Source: JAEUMD01 sp050250815
Lineage (GTDB): Bacteria; Pseudomonadota; Alphaproteobacteria; Rhizobiales; Hyphomicrobiaceae
Assembly: GCA_050250815.1 (NCBI GenBank)
Contig: JBFWNY010000006.1
Span: 1-64,000, forward strand
DNA: 64,000 nucleotides
Reading direction: 5' to 3'
The notes under the pieces were generated by a model, which saw only the letters and a program-made list of their open reading frames with translations, was not told the origin of the DNA and did no database searches. Below, piece by piece: positions 49,913 to 58,962 of the stretch. The position numbers and the translations under genes were made by a program. Numbering within the stretch: the stretch's first letter is position 1; every line of letters begins with the position of its first letter.

Positions 49913-50067
49913 GTAAGGTCTCACTCCGATAGAATCGCCCTTGCCGAGCCCTAAGTCGCCGATAGCCTGTGACCGATGCTAATGCAACGCATCCAGCTCC
50001 GCCGCCCACCCGCCATCCACACTCGCGGCGGCGCGCTTGCGGGAGGCTGCCCGAGGAGAAGAACGGC

Positions 50068-50667
50068 GTGCTGAGCTGGTGGAGCAAACGCAGTACGGTC
50101 AAGCGTAATGCGGAGGAAATTTATGGCGCCGTCGTGGCGTTTGCGCGCCGTACGGAATTCTACCGCGACTATGGCATTCCAGACACGATGAACGGCCGTT
50201 ATGAGATGCTGGTTCTGGGCCTGTTCCTGGTGCTCGAGCGTCTGCGGGCCGAGGGCGCGTCGGCTCAGGACCTCAGTCGACTGACATTGGAGCGTTTCTG
50301 CACCGACATGGACGACAGCATGCGCGAGATCGGCATCGGCGACATGGGCGTGCCCCGGCGTGTGAAGCGCGCCGCGGCTGGTTTCTACGAGCGTGCCGTC
50401 GCCTACCGGGAGGCGTTGGCGTCCCCGGGGACGGAACCGTTCGCCGCGGCCTTTGGCGCATTCCTGGCTGAGGGGAGCCCGGCCGAAGCTGCCGCAGCCG
50501 GGTCTGCTCCCGATGCCCTCGCTGTCGCCTCGGAAGCCAGAGCGCTCGAAAGCGCGCTCCGCGCCGCCGACATCGAGACGGTCATTTCGGGTCGTGCCCT
50601 GCGCTCTGAAATGCCAAACGGCTGCCGCCAACAGCCAATCCAGCCGACGCAGGGGGGCAATCCATGA
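50068..50667 (+). CDS. Ubiquinol-cytochrome c chaperone family protein
   Basis: A 199-residue member of the Cbp3/UQCC chaperone family, which helps cytochrome bc1 assembly in mitochondria. Recognised by ARRTEFYRDYGIPDTMNGRYEML, LERLRAEGASAQDLSR, and FCTDMDDSMREIGIGDMGVP. Start is GTG 50068 because GAGGAG lies 9 bases upstream and family sequence begins there. A frame to 49969 adds low-complexity residues. Its stop overlaps the next start by ATGA. Confidence 0.9.
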   Translation: MLSWWSKRSTVKRNAEEIYGAVVAFARRTEFYRDYGIPDTMNGRYEMLVLGLFLVLERLRAEGASAQDLSRLTLERFCTDMDDSMREIGIGDMGVPRRVKRAAAGFYERAVAYREALASPGTEPFAAAFGAFLAEGSPAEAAAAGSAPDALAVASEARALESALRAADIETVISGRALRSEMPNGCRQQPIQPTQGGNP

Positions 50668-51221
50668 GCCGCGCGAAGGAAGCGGCGCTCGATTGGCGCC
50701 ATCGCACATCCGACGTCCCCGAGAGAGGCGCCAGCTTCGAACGGCTCGCCGATGCCGGCGAGCGTGCGCGGCTGGCCGCGGCGCTCGGACTGCCGGCGCT
50801 CGACCGCTTCGAACTATCGTATCGGCTCGCTCCGTCCGGTGGCGGCCGCTATCACCTTTCGGGCTCTTTGACGGCCTCGGTCGAGCAAGCATGTATCGTG
50901 ACCGGCGAGTCGTTGCGCTCGCAGATTGAGGAGACCATCGAGGAGGCGTTCTGGCCGCCCGAGCAGCTCGACCGCGCCGTATCCGAGCAGGGCGGCGAGG
51001 AGGTGGGTGCGCTTGAGGCCGCCGTTGCGGAACCGATCGCTGACGGCATGCTGGACGTCGGCCGCCTCGCCTACGAACTGCTGGCGACCGCCATCGATCC
51101 CTATCCGCGCAAAGCCGACGCCGTTCTGGAGGCGCCCTCCGACGCCAGTGAGGCGCCCCGCAACAATCCCTTCTCCGTGCTCAAGACGCTTGGCGGATCA
51201 CGCGGTTCCAACGAAGGCTGA
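50664..51221 (+). CDS. DUF177 (YceD-like) protein
   Basis: A conserved protein of 185 residues. It has the YceD pattern LDRFELSYRLAPSGGGRYHLSG then SVEQACIVTGESLRSQIEETIEEAF and PIADGMLDVGRLAYELLATAIDPYPRK. YceD is linked to 23S rRNA or ribosome maturation through its neighbours in many genomes, but its activity is not settled. It overlaps the chaperone gene by 4 bases and precedes plsX, the usual order. Confidence 0.9.
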   Translation: MSRAKEAALDWRHRTSDVPERGASFERLADAGERARLAAALGLPALDRFELSYRLAPSGGGRYHLSGSLTASVEQACIVTGESLRSQIEETIEEAFWPPEQLDRAVSEQGGEEVGALEAAVAEPIADGMLDVGRLAYELLATAIDPYPRKADAVLEAPSDASEAPRNNPFSVLKTLGGSRGSNEG

Positions 51222-51473
51222 CAATTTCGTTCCCGCCTCCGGCGCACCCCGAGTTGGCCGCCGCAGGTGTGAAACTCTCAAAAATCCGGTTGTGTGGTCC
51301 GGGCACCCGATCTATGCAGCTTGCGGCCGGCGGTCCGCCGGGCGGGGCGCGCGGCCGAATAGGTGAGCCGCGGCGCAGGTTTTCGCGGCCCCAGGGGGCG
51401 GCCGGTTTCGGCTGGCAGACGGGGCGGAGCTGCTGACCAGTGGCATCCGCCGGGTTCGGAACACATCTTCGAT

Positions 51474-52514
51474 ATGCTTGCGCCCAGAACGATCGCGCTC
51501 GACGGCATGGGAGGGGACCACGGTCCGTCCGTGGTTCTGGGCGGCGCGGCCATCTCGCTGCAGCGCCATCCCAGTCTCGACTTCATCGTCGCCGGCCGTC
51601 CCGAGGCCATCGAGGCTGAACTCGCCATGCATCCGGCGCTGCGTGCCAAGACACGCATTCTTCCCACCGATAGCGTTGTCGCGATGGACGACAAGCCCAG
51701 CCAGGCGCTGCGGCGCGGCAAGGGGTCGAGCATGTGGCTGGCGCTTGAGGCAGTCGGGAAGGGTGAGGCGCACGTCGCGGTCTCCGCGGGCAATACCGGT
51801 GCGCTGATGGCCATGGCCAAGCTCATCCTGCGGCCCATGGCCGGGATAGAGCGCCCAGCGATCGCGGCACTTTGGCCGACGGTCAAGGCCGAATGCATCG
51901 TGCTTGACGTTGGCGCCAACATTGGCGCCACGGCCCGCCAGCTCGGCGATTTCGCGGTGCTGGGCGCGGCGATGGCGCGCGCTCTGTTCCACATCGAGCG
52001 GCCGACGGTTGGCCTGCTCAACGTCGGCGTCGAAGAGATCAAGGGCGCCGAGGAGGTCAAGCAGGCTCACGCCTGGCTCAAGGCCGCGACGCTTCCGCTG
52101 TCCTACAAGGGCTTTGTCGAGGGGCACCAGATCGGCCAGGGCGTCGTCGATGTCGTCGTTGTCGAAGGCTTCGCGGGCAACATCGCGCTCAAGACAGCCG
52201 AGGGAACGGCGCGCCAGGTCGGCCAGTATCTGAAGTCGGCGATGTCCCGCTCGATGTCGTCCAAGCTCGGCGCCTTTCTGGCACGGGGCGCGTTCAAGGT
52301 ACTGAAAGAGAAGATGGACCCGCGCCGCGTCAACGGCGGAACGTTCCTCGGTCTCAATGGTATCGCGATCAAGAGCCACGGCGGCACCGACGAGCTGGGT
52401 TTCGCCAGCGCGGTCGATTTCGGCTACGAAATGGCTCAGAGCGGACTGCTGGAGCGCGTTGCGGCCGATCTCGTGGCGTTCCACGATGTCCTGGAACAGG
52501 ATATCGACAAGTGA
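51474..52514 (+). CDS. plsX: Phosphate acyltransferase
   Basis: An enzyme of 346 residues making acyl-phosphate from acyl-ACP at the start of phospholipid synthesis. Family marks: IALDGMGGDHGPSVVLGGA, ALRRGKGSSMWLALE, VSAGNTGALMAMAKL, DVGANIGATARQLGDFAVLG, LNVGVEEIKGAEEVKQAH and VVVVEGFAGNIALKTAEG. ATG 51474 begins the conserved N-terminus. Length is normal. Followed by fabH, which feeds the acyl chains. Confidence 0.95.
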   Translation: MLAPRTIALDGMGGDHGPSVVLGGAAISLQRHPSLDFIVAGRPEAIEAELAMHPALRAKTRILPTDSVVAMDDKPSQALRRGKGSSMWLALEAVGKGEAHVAVSAGNTGALMAMAKLILRPMAGIERPAIAALWPTVKAECIVLDVGANIGATARQLGDFAVLGAAMARALFHIERPTVGLLNVGVEEIKGAEEVKQAHAWLKAATLPLSYKGFVEGHQIGQGVVDVVVVEGFAGNIALKTAEGTARQVGQYLKSAMSRSMSSKLGAFLARGAFKVLKEKMDPRRVNGGTFLGLNGIAIKSHGGTDELGFASAVDFGYEMAQSGLLERVAADLVAFHDVLEQDIDK

Positions 52515-52601
52515 AGGCGCCGCGCTCGGTGTGCGTACCAGATGGGTTCGCGCGGGGGCTTGTGGCAGGGTGGATGCGAACTTGGGAAACGGGACACTAG
52601 G

Positions 52602-53582
52602 GTGGCCACAGTCATTCGATCGGTAATTCGCGGTGTCGGCGCCTGTTTGCCGAAGCGCGTGATGACCAATGCCGACATGTCGAAGATCGTCGATACCACT
52701 GACGAGTGGATCGTCGAACGCACGGGCATACGCAGCCGTCACATCGTCGCCGACGACGAAATGACGTCGGACCTTGGGATCGTCGCCTGCCGTCAGGCGC
52801 TGATCCGTGCCGGCATCGATCCGCTGGAATGCGATCTGGTGATCTGCGCAACGGCGACTCCCGACAAGACGTTTCCCGCGACCGCGGTGCGGATCCAGGC
52901 GGGCCTGGGTATCACGCGCGGCGCCGCCTTCGACGTCCAGGCGGTCTGCTCGGGCTTCGTCTACGCGCTGACAATCGCCGATGGACTGCTGCGTACGGGC
53001 CAGTTCAGGCGGGCGCTTGTGGTCGGCGCGGAGACCTTCTCGCGCATTCTGGACTGGTCGGATCGCGGCACCTGCGTGCTGTTCGGCGACGGCGCCGGCG
53101 CGGTGGTGCTCGAAGCTCAGCCGACGCACGGAAAACGCGAGGATCGCGGCATCCTTTTCACGCGCATCCGTTCCGATGGCCGCTACGAGGATCTTCTGTA
53201 CGTCGACGGGGGCCCCGGCTCGACGAAGACGACGGGCCACTTGCGCATGAACGGGCGAGAGGTTTTCCGCCACGCGGTTCAGAAAATCTACGGGGTGATC
53301 GAGGAAGCGCTGCTGGCCACAGGCTATGCCGCGGAAGACATCGACCTTTATGTTCCCCATCAGGCCAACCAGCGCATACTCGACGGCATTGCCAAGAAGC
53401 TGAACGTCGGTCCGAACAAGATCGTCATGACGCTCTCCAAGCACGGCAACACTTCGGCGGCCTCCATTCCGCTCGCACTCAACCAGGCCTTCGAGGAACA
53501 CCGGGTCAAGGAGGGCAGCCTCGTGCTGATGGAGGCCATGGGCGGCGGCTTCACGTGGGGTGCGGTGCTGGCACGCTGGTAG
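52602..53582 (+). CDS. fabH: 3-oxoacyl-ACP synthase III
   Basis: The 326-residue condensing enzyme that starts fatty acid synthesis from acetyl-CoA and malonyl-ACP. The catalytic triad is visible: Cys116 (AVCSGFVYAL), His in YVPHQANQRI and Asn in KHGNTSAAS. The N-terminus TDEWIVERTGIRSRHI and C-terminal MEAMGGGFTWGAVLARW are standard. GTG 52602 is taken as start because VATVIRSVIRGVGACLPKR matches the family opening; no ATG is suitably placed. Co-directional with plsX, 87 bases apart. Confidence 0.95.
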   Translation: MATVIRSVIRGVGACLPKRVMTNADMSKIVDTTDEWIVERTGIRSRHIVADDEMTSDLGIVACRQALIRAGIDPLECDLVICATATPDKTFPATAVRIQAGLGITRGAAFDVQAVCSGFVYALTIADGLLRTGQFRRALVVGAETFSRILDWSDRGTCVLFGDGAGAVVLEAQPTHGKREDRGILFTRIRSDGRYEDLLYVDGGPGSTKTTGHLRMNGREVFRHAVQKIYGVIEEALLATGYAAEDIDLYVPHQANQRILDGIAKKLNVGPNKIVMTLSKHGNTSAASIPLALNQAFEEHRVKEGSLVLMEAMGGGFTWGAVLARW

Positions 53583-53737
53583 GCGCCGGCCGCTCGTGGT
53601 CCGCGGCAAAAGCCGTTGAAAGAAATATCATTGTTTTCAGGCGCTTGTGCAGTTCTCTCGTTGACCGGGTCGTCACCTGGGGTTAGCATGCTGCCAAAAA
53701 TGCGGGCGAAAGCCGGTGGTTTGGGAGGCGGCGGCAC

Positions 53738-54046
53738 ATGACGGGCAAAACCTTGACACGAGCAGATCTGGCTGAGGCGGTGGTGCGCAAAGTGGGCCTC
53801 CCCCGCAACGAGTCCCAGGAACTCGTGGAACTCATACTCAACGAGATTTCCGGCACGCTCTCGCGCGGCGAGCACGTGAAGCTGTCGTCGTTCGGCTCGT
53901 TCGGCATCCGGCAGAAGGGTGAGCGCGTGGGTCGCAACCCCAAGACCGGCGAGGAAGTGCCGATCACGCCACGCCGCGTATTGGTATTCCGTGCCAGCAA
54001 CATCATGAAAGATCGGATCAACGCCGGCCTCTCGAAGCGGCGCTGA
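53738..54046 (+). CDS. ihfA: Integration host factor alpha subunit
   Basis: A 102-residue DNA-bending protein of the HU/IHF family, forming a heterodimer with IhfB. TRADLAEAVVRKVGLPRNES and the beta-arm with GRNPKTGEEVPITPRRVLVFRAS identify the alpha subunit. It lies between fabH and a MerR-type regulator, an order conserved across alphaproteobacteria. The gene is followed at once by a 10-base palindrome. Confidence 0.95.
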   Translation: MTGKTLTRADLAEAVVRKVGLPRNESQELVELILNEISGTLSRGEHVKLSSFGSFGIRQKGERVGRNPKTGEEVPITPRRVLVFRASNIMKDRINAGLSKRR

Positions 54047-54388
54047 CTGACGTCAGGAAAACCTGGCGAAGCCGTGCATGGAAAGCGCGGACGTCGGCCA
54101 CTCGCGCGTTGCCGGAGCGGAGTTGGCCAGCAATACTGGAACGCTGTGTGAGCACTGCCAGCGGGCAGATGAACTGCAGGAGGGGTATCCTGCAGGATTG
54201 AAGCGCCGGGATGCCATTGGACGGCCATCTCGGCGGGGTTGCATGAGAAAGGATGTCGCACGGAAGCTGGCCAGCGATGCGGCTGACCGGCGGAGGAAAT
54301 GAACGGATTGCCGGCGCGCCGGGTATCGCGTTGGCGCAGTGCGGAGGTGCCGTCAGGGTCTCCGCGCGACGCTATTTAGAGGGCGACA
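54047..54388. promoter_or_regulatory. ihfA-merR spacer with palindromes
   Basis: 342 bases without a gene. The 10-base palindrome CTGACGTCAG lies at 54047-54056, immediately after the ihfA stop. Further on, CTGCC-AGCG-GGCAG occurs at 54155-54168 and an 8-bp hairpin CTGCAGGA...TCCTGCAG at 54174-54195 (loop GGGGTA). No T-run follows. They may mark the ihfA transcript end or a MerR-type control region for the next gene. Confidence 0.45.
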
Positions 54389-54973
54389 ATGACCAAGAAA
54401 TCCGCGGATGCTTTCCGGACGATCAGGGAGGTTGCCGACGAACTCGGCCTGCCCAAGCATGTCTTGCGTTTCTGGGAGCAGAAGTTTTCCCAGATCAGGC
54501 CGATGAAGCGTGGTGGCGGGCGGCGGTTCTACCGCCCCGCGGACCTCGATCTGCTGCGCGGGATCAAGCAGCTGCTTTATGCCGAGGGTTACACGATCAA
54601 AGGCGTCCAGCGCATCCTGCGCGAAATGGGCATCGATGCCGTCAAGCGGTCCGGCGATATGGCGGTGGAACCCGAGAAGGCGTCGCCTATCGATGCGACC
54701 TTGTCCACCGATGGCGCGAGCGCGGCGGCGCAGCCTGCCGTCCAGGACCCGCAACCGAGCCGCGCTCCGACGACTCGCGCACACGCCGCGCCGACGCGCG
54801 TACCCAAGGTCTCGCTCGCCCGCCTTGGCGCGCGTTCGAACGCGGCAGCACCGGCCGACTTGCGCGTGCGCATCGCCGCAGTGGTCGACGAGCTGAAAGG
54901 CTGTCGCGCGCTGCTTCTGGAGGACGATGCCCGGCAGAGTAATGTGCCGCCGCAGGCACGCGCCGCCAGCTGA
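54389..54973 (+). CDS. MerR-family transcriptional regulator
   Basis: A protein of 194 residues. The N-terminal winged helix-turn-helix (about 10-78: TIREVADELGLPKHVLRFWE, KRGGGRRFYRPADLDLLRGI) and YTIKGVQRILRE are typical of the MerR group that follows ihfA. Residues 90-150 are Ala/Pro/Thr-rich and disordered, and a C-terminal helix (RVRIAAVVDELKGCRALLLE) could dimerise. No Cys metal site is present. The regulated genes are unknown. GAGGG sits just upstream of the ATG. Confidence 0.9.
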   Translation: MTKKSADAFRTIREVADELGLPKHVLRFWEQKFSQIRPMKRGGGRRFYRPADLDLLRGIKQLLYAEGYTIKGVQRILREMGIDAVKRSGDMAVEPEKASPIDATLSTDGASAAAQPAVQDPQPSRAPTTRAHAAPTRVPKVSLARLGARSNAAAPADLRVRIAAVVDELKGCRALLLEDDARQSNVPPQARAAS

Positions 54974-54991
54974 GGTAGCCCGGCGGTAGCA

Positions 54992-55021
54992 GGCGCGACG
55001 GTTTGCGCCCCAGGGTTTTTT
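54992..55021 (+). terminator. Possible weak terminator of merR
   Basis: GGCGC (54992-54996) pairs with GCGCC (55005-55009), and six T follow at 55016-55021 after a six-base gap. The stem is short and the T-run is displaced, so the call is tentative. Confidence 0.3.
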
Positions 55022-55061
55022 GGTCGCTCGAGGTCTCGGGCAGCCAGGGAGAGAGCTGCGC

Positions 55062-55880
55062 GTGGAGATCTGGCTGCTCGATACGATCCGGGCGGGAGGA
55101 CTCCTCGATGCCGAGCAGGCGCGCCACCCGCGCCTCGCCGGCGATGACGCGAGTCGGCTGGAAGGCACCGATGAGCGTTTGCTCGCGCGACGCCGGGCCC
55201 ACATCGCCCTGAGATGCCTTCTCACGCGCGTGACGGGCGATGGCCGGTGCGATGGCGTTGCGTTCTGCCGTACACCGGCCGGCAAGCCAATGCTCCCGGC
55301 ACCGCTTCCCGCCTTCTCGTTGTCCCATAGCGGCGGTTACGCGCTTCTGGCCGCTGCGGGGGCCGGCGACGGCATCGTGTCGGTGGGTGTCGATGTCGAA
55401 GGCCATCGGGACCTGCGCCTTGATGACCACCGGCGTCGCCGTCTGGTGGTCGCGGGCGCCAAAATCGCCGGCGGGCGGCCAGTGCCGATCGTGCACGACG
55501 ATGAGGCCGTCCTTCAGGCATTTGTCCGCATCGAGGCGTGCGCCAAGGCTCTGGGCATCGGCGTGATGCGCCTGCTGACGCTTTTGGGTGTGATGGGCGG
55601 CGACGACATGGCACCCGATCAACGAGCGGCGTTGGCGCCCGCAATTGCGGAGCTTGTTTCAGTCGCGTGGGCTCACGAGGATGGCGCGGCGTTGCCGTCG
55701 TTGTCGATCGGCGACGTGGAGCTGCCTCCGCACGGCGGCGATACCCTCAAGGGTGCCGTGGCTTATCTGGGCAGCGCGTCGGGATGGGCAGAAGGTCCGT
55801 CGAAGGCATTAGTAGCCCGGAGGTTTCCCGAGACCGCCGACGACCTGCAAGCGTTCTTCTCAAGCAGTTTTGACGGTTGA
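55062..55880 (+). CDS. 4'-phosphopantetheinyl transferase superfamily protein, diverged
   Basis: A protein of 272 residues with the layout of Sfp/AcpT-type enzymes that load phosphopantetheine on carrier proteins: AFSLSHSGGYALLAAAG, then VGVDVEGHR, the DxE Mg2+ pair, then AVLQAFVRIEACAKALGIGV in place of the usual WxxKEAxxK. The Trp and first Lys of the motif are changed (FVRIEAC), while the Glu and following Lys remain. Activity is therefore possible but not certain. GTG 55062 starts a good N-terminus (VEIWLLDT) with GGGAG upstream. No polyketide or peptide synthetase gene is near; a carrier in fatty acid synthesis is the likely partner. Confidence 0.7.
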   Translation: MEIWLLDTIRAGGLLDAEQARHPRLAGDDASRLEGTDERLLARRRAHIALRCLLTRVTGDGRCDGVAFCRTPAGKPMLPAPLPAFSLSHSGGYALLAAAGAGDGIVSVGVDVEGHRDLRLDDHRRRRLVVAGAKIAGGRPVPIVHDDEAVLQAFVRIEACAKALGIGVMRLLTLLGVMGGDDMAPDQRAALAPAIAELVSVAWAHEDGAALPSLSIGDVELPPHGGDTLKGAVAYLGSASGWAEGPSKALVARRFPETADDLQAFFSSSFDG

Positions 55881-55942
55881 TGCCTGGGACGGGAAGCGTG
55901 CGGCGGGAGTTCGCGGAATATCCGAGCGCGTCGAGGTGAAGG

Positions 55943-56686
55943 ATGGGCGGCAGCATAAGAGTGGGAATCGGCGGTTGGACGTTCGAGCCGTGGCGCGGCA
56001 CGTTCTATCCTGAAGGGTTGGCGCACAAGCGCGAACTCGAGTTTGCGGCCAGTGTGCTCACGACCATCGAGATCAATGGCACCTACTACTCGACGTTCAA
56101 GCCCGCAAGCTGGCGCAAATGGCGGCAGGAAGCGCCCGACGGCTTCAAGTTCGCAGTCAAGGCGTCGCGCTATTGCACCAACCGCAAGGTGCTCGCCGAG
56201 GCCGGCCCATCAGTCGAGCGCTTCCTGGCGCAGGGTCTCGTCGAGCTGGGCGACAGTCTCGGGCCGATCAACTGGCAGTTCATGGCGACGAAGAAGTTCG
56301 ACTACGACGATTTCGCAGCTTTTCTCGACATGCTTCCGCCTAGGCTGGGCGGGCTGCCGCTCACTCACGCGCTGGAAGTACGCCACGCGTCCTTCTCCGA
56401 CGAACGGTTCATCACCCTGGCGCGCGAGCGGCATATCGCCATCGTCGTTGCCGAGGGAGAGGATGTGCCGCGGATCGAGGCACCAACCGCCGGCTTCACA
56501 TACGCACGCATCATGACGAGCCGCGAGGATGTGCCTGATGGCATCGCCCCGCGCGAGATCAGCGCGATTGCCAAGACGTGCAGAACGTGGGCGCGCGGCG
56601 GCGACGTGTACGCCTACTTCATCGCGGGCGCGAAGCAGCGCAATCCGGCTGCGGCGCAAGCTCTGCTCCGCGCTCTCGCAAAGTAA
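55943..56686 (+). CDS. DUF72 (YecE-like) protein
   Basis: A TIM-barrel-like protein of 247 residues recognised by VGIGGWTFEPWRGTFYPEG, TTIEINGTYYSTFKPASWRKW, FKFAVKASRYCTNRK, LPLTHALEVRHASF and DVYAYFIAGAKQRNPAAAQALL. DUF72 proteins are widespread and of unknown function, with an endonuclease-like fold suggested. ATG 55943 has GAGG upstream. It is independent of the preceding transferase gene (62-base gap) but on the same strand. Confidence 0.9.
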   Translation: MGGSIRVGIGGWTFEPWRGTFYPEGLAHKRELEFAASVLTTIEINGTYYSTFKPASWRKWRQEAPDGFKFAVKASRYCTNRKVLAEAGPSVERFLAQGLVELGDSLGPINWQFMATKKFDYDDFAAFLDMLPPRLGGLPLTHALEVRHASFSDERFITLARERHIAIVVAEGEDVPRIEAPTAGFTYARIMTSREDVPDGIAPREISAIAKTCRTWARGGDVYAYFIAGAKQRNPAAAQALLRALAK

Positions 56687-56721
56687 GCGCCGTGCAAACG
56701 GGCGGCACGCGAGAGCGCCCG

Positions 56722-58821
56722 TTACAGGCGTCCCTCGGAGACGAGATCGATTGCGGTCCGCACCTCGTTGATGGCGCGCTTAAGGCCCTGGCGCGCGGCG
56801 CTGTCGAAACGGTCGAGCTTGACGCGCGGGGAGGGCGCAATGCCCGCCGCAGTGTCGGCGAGCTGTTGGCACAGCATAGCGCGCATCAGCGTCTGGTGCG
56901 CATCGACGACGCGTGCGACGTCGGCGGCAGAGCCCTTGCCATGCTCGACGATGGTGGCGAGCCGCGCCGGTGTCGAGCGCTCCAGCGATCGGTGACGGAT
57001 CGCCGACACGCGCGCTGCCGTGAAGATCGGCATGAGGCCGCCCTTCTTGAGATCGACGCGGCCTTCGTCGTCGGTCTTGATGCCGCCAATCAGATTGAAC
57101 GGCGGGTGCCACTTGCGAGCCAGCTCCGTCAGCAGGTTGAGGAAGTCTGGCGAACGATGACCAAGGTCGAAGGCGTAGGCGCGGATCTCGTCGGCGAGGC
57201 GCCTGTCGCCGTGCACCGGCATACTGTCGAAGAAGATGTCGACGTCGAGCAGGTCCTCGGGACGCTGGCGGCGCACCCAGCTTTCGATGACCGCGCGCCA
57301 GCCGGCTACCGAGTGACGCCACTGTGCGTTCTTGGCCATCACGCCGCCCTTGCAGAACGGTATGCCCGCCTCGTCGAGGCTTTGCGCCATGCGCGTGCCC
57401 AGCTCCTCGAACCAGCGATCGGCGGTGCCACCCGGCTCGCCGTCCGAGAACACGATGGCGTTGTCCTGGTCGGCGGCGAGCAGGCTCTCGCCGCGTCCGA
57501 CGGAGCCCATCACGAAGACCGCATACGGCTGCGGCGGCGCCCCCCAGCCATCGGCAGCCATCGAGGCCTCGGCGAGTTCGGAGGCTCGCCGTGTAGCTGC
57601 TGCGATCTCGGCACTGATGACGGCGGCGATGCGGCGCGCCTCGACACCTTCGTCAATCAAGGCCTGCGCCACACGCGGCAATCGCCCGAAGGCTGCTCCC
57701 AGTTCGCCGCCATTTGCCGCCGCGTCGATCTCATCCCCGAGCACGAGGGCGGCGCTGGCGCGCTGGGCGAGCAGGTTGCGCGGCGTGAGCGCGCCCACGA
57801 CGTTGCCGGTGGCATCGGTGACGGCGAGGTGGCGGATGCGCTTGCGGTCGATCAGCGACAGCGCGCGATAGAGGAATGCGTCTTCGTCGACCGTGACCAG
57901 AGGCCGGCTGGCGATCTCCGATACCGGGCGCGCCAGAGCGTCTGCACCGCGATCGGCGATCGCGCGCAGCATGTCGCGCTCCGTGATGATACCGGTCGTC
58001 CGTCCCGCTTCGGAGACGAATACCGAGCTGGTGCCTGCCCTCATCATCACGTCGAGGGCCGCTCCTACGGTGCCGTCGGCCGTCACCACAAGCGGCGGCT
58101 TCGACATCACCTCGCTGACACGATGGCGATAGGGATACCCGTCGATGCTTCGGATGCTTTCACCCAGCCCGTCGATCGTGGCGCCGGTCTGGTCCTCGTC
58201 GATGGCGGTCGTGAAGGCGGTGGGTTGCAGCGCGCGGCTTGCCGCCTGCGCTTCCGCGATCGTGCGGATGCCGCGTTCGCGCAGCCGCGGCACCAGCGCG
58301 GCGAAGACGTTGGCGGTGGCAAGCGCGTCGCCGAGTGCGCTGTGCAGCTTCTCGCACTTGAGATCGAGCCATTCGCACAGCTGCGGCAGCCCGTCGTGCG
58401 CAAGTGTCGGCGTGACGATCCTGGCCAGAACCTGGACATCGAGCGCGACGAGCTGAGGCAGCCGGCGGCCCGCCAGCTCGTATTCGTGGCGCAGGACTTC
58501 AAGGTCGTAGCCGATGTTGTGCCCAAGCAGAACGCGCCCGGCGATGAAGGCTTCCAGGTCCGGCAGCACGCTGGCAACAGCGGGTGCGCTGGCAAGGGCC
58601 GCGCTGTCGAGACCATGAACTGCGGTCGCCTGCGCGGGAACCTCGACGCCCGGATTGACGATCCGGGAGAAGGTCGCGTCGGGATCGGGCTTGCCCCAAG
58701 ATACGCCGACGGCCCCGATCTGCACGGCGCGTGCGGTATCGCCTTCAAGGCCCGTCGTCTCGAGATCGAGCGCGACAGCTTCAACGGCATTGAGCGGCGT
58801 GGAGGCGAAGTTCTTGGTCAT
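56722..58821 (-). CDS. Exonuclease - CBS - DUF294 nucleotidyltransferase-like fusion protein
   Basis: A protein of 699 residues with four parts: a DnaQ-like 3'-5' exonuclease (about 12-185: ALDLETTGLEGD, LLGHNIGYDLEVL, KLHSALGDALATANVF), two CBS domains (about 235-365: VSEVMSKPPLVVTADGTVG, SEIASRPLVTVDEDAFLYRAL), a DUF294 nucleotidyltransferase-like domain (YAVFVMGSVGRGESLLAADQDNAIVF near residue 450) and a DUF294 C-terminal domain. Acidic DEDDh residues are present. Proteins of this kind accompany acetate-type symporter genes, where they are thought to sense nucleotides and regulate uptake; that role is inferred. Co-directional with the next exonuclease gene. Confidence 0.85.
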   Translation of the reverse strand: MTKNFASTPLNAVEAVALDLETTGLEGDTARAVQIGAVGVSWGKPDPDATFSRIVNPGVEVPAQATAVHGLDSAALASAPAVASVLPDLEAFIAGRVLLGHNIGYDLEVLRHEYELAGRRLPQLVALDVQVLARIVTPTLAHDGLPQLCEWLDLKCEKLHSALGDALATANVFAALVPRLRERGIRTIAEAQAASRALQPTAFTTAIDEDQTGATIDGLGESIRSIDGYPYRHRVSEVMSKPPLVVTADGTVGAALDVMMRAGTSSVFVSEAGRTTGIITERDMLRAIADRGADALARPVSEIASRPLVTVDEDAFLYRALSLIDRKRIRHLAVTDATGNVVGALTPRNLLAQRASAALVLGDEIDAAANGGELGAAFGRLPRVAQALIDEGVEARRIAAVISAEIAAATRRASELAEASMAADGWGAPPQPYAVFVMGSVGRGESLLAADQDNAIVFSDGEPGGTADRWFEELGTRMAQSLDEAGIPFCKGGVMAKNAQWRHSVAGWRAVIESWVRRQRPEDLLDVDIFFDSMPVHGDRRLADEIRAYAFDLGHRSPDFLNLLTELARKWHPPFNLIGGIKTDDEGRVDLKKGGLMPIFTAARVSAIRHRSLERSTPARLATIVEHGKGSAADVARVVDAHQTLMRAMLCQQLADTAAGIAPSPRVKLDRFDSAARQGLKRAINEVRTAIDLVSEGRL

Positions 58822-58962
58822 GTGGAAAGCCCTCCCGATGCGACCGCCGATGTCGATGACTGGCAGGTCTGGCGGGGTCGTTGATGCCCGTCAAGACTGC
58901 TTCCAAAGGCTCACCATGTGTGGTGGCGTGTGCCTACCGGCGGGACAGCAGGTGCTTCGTCC

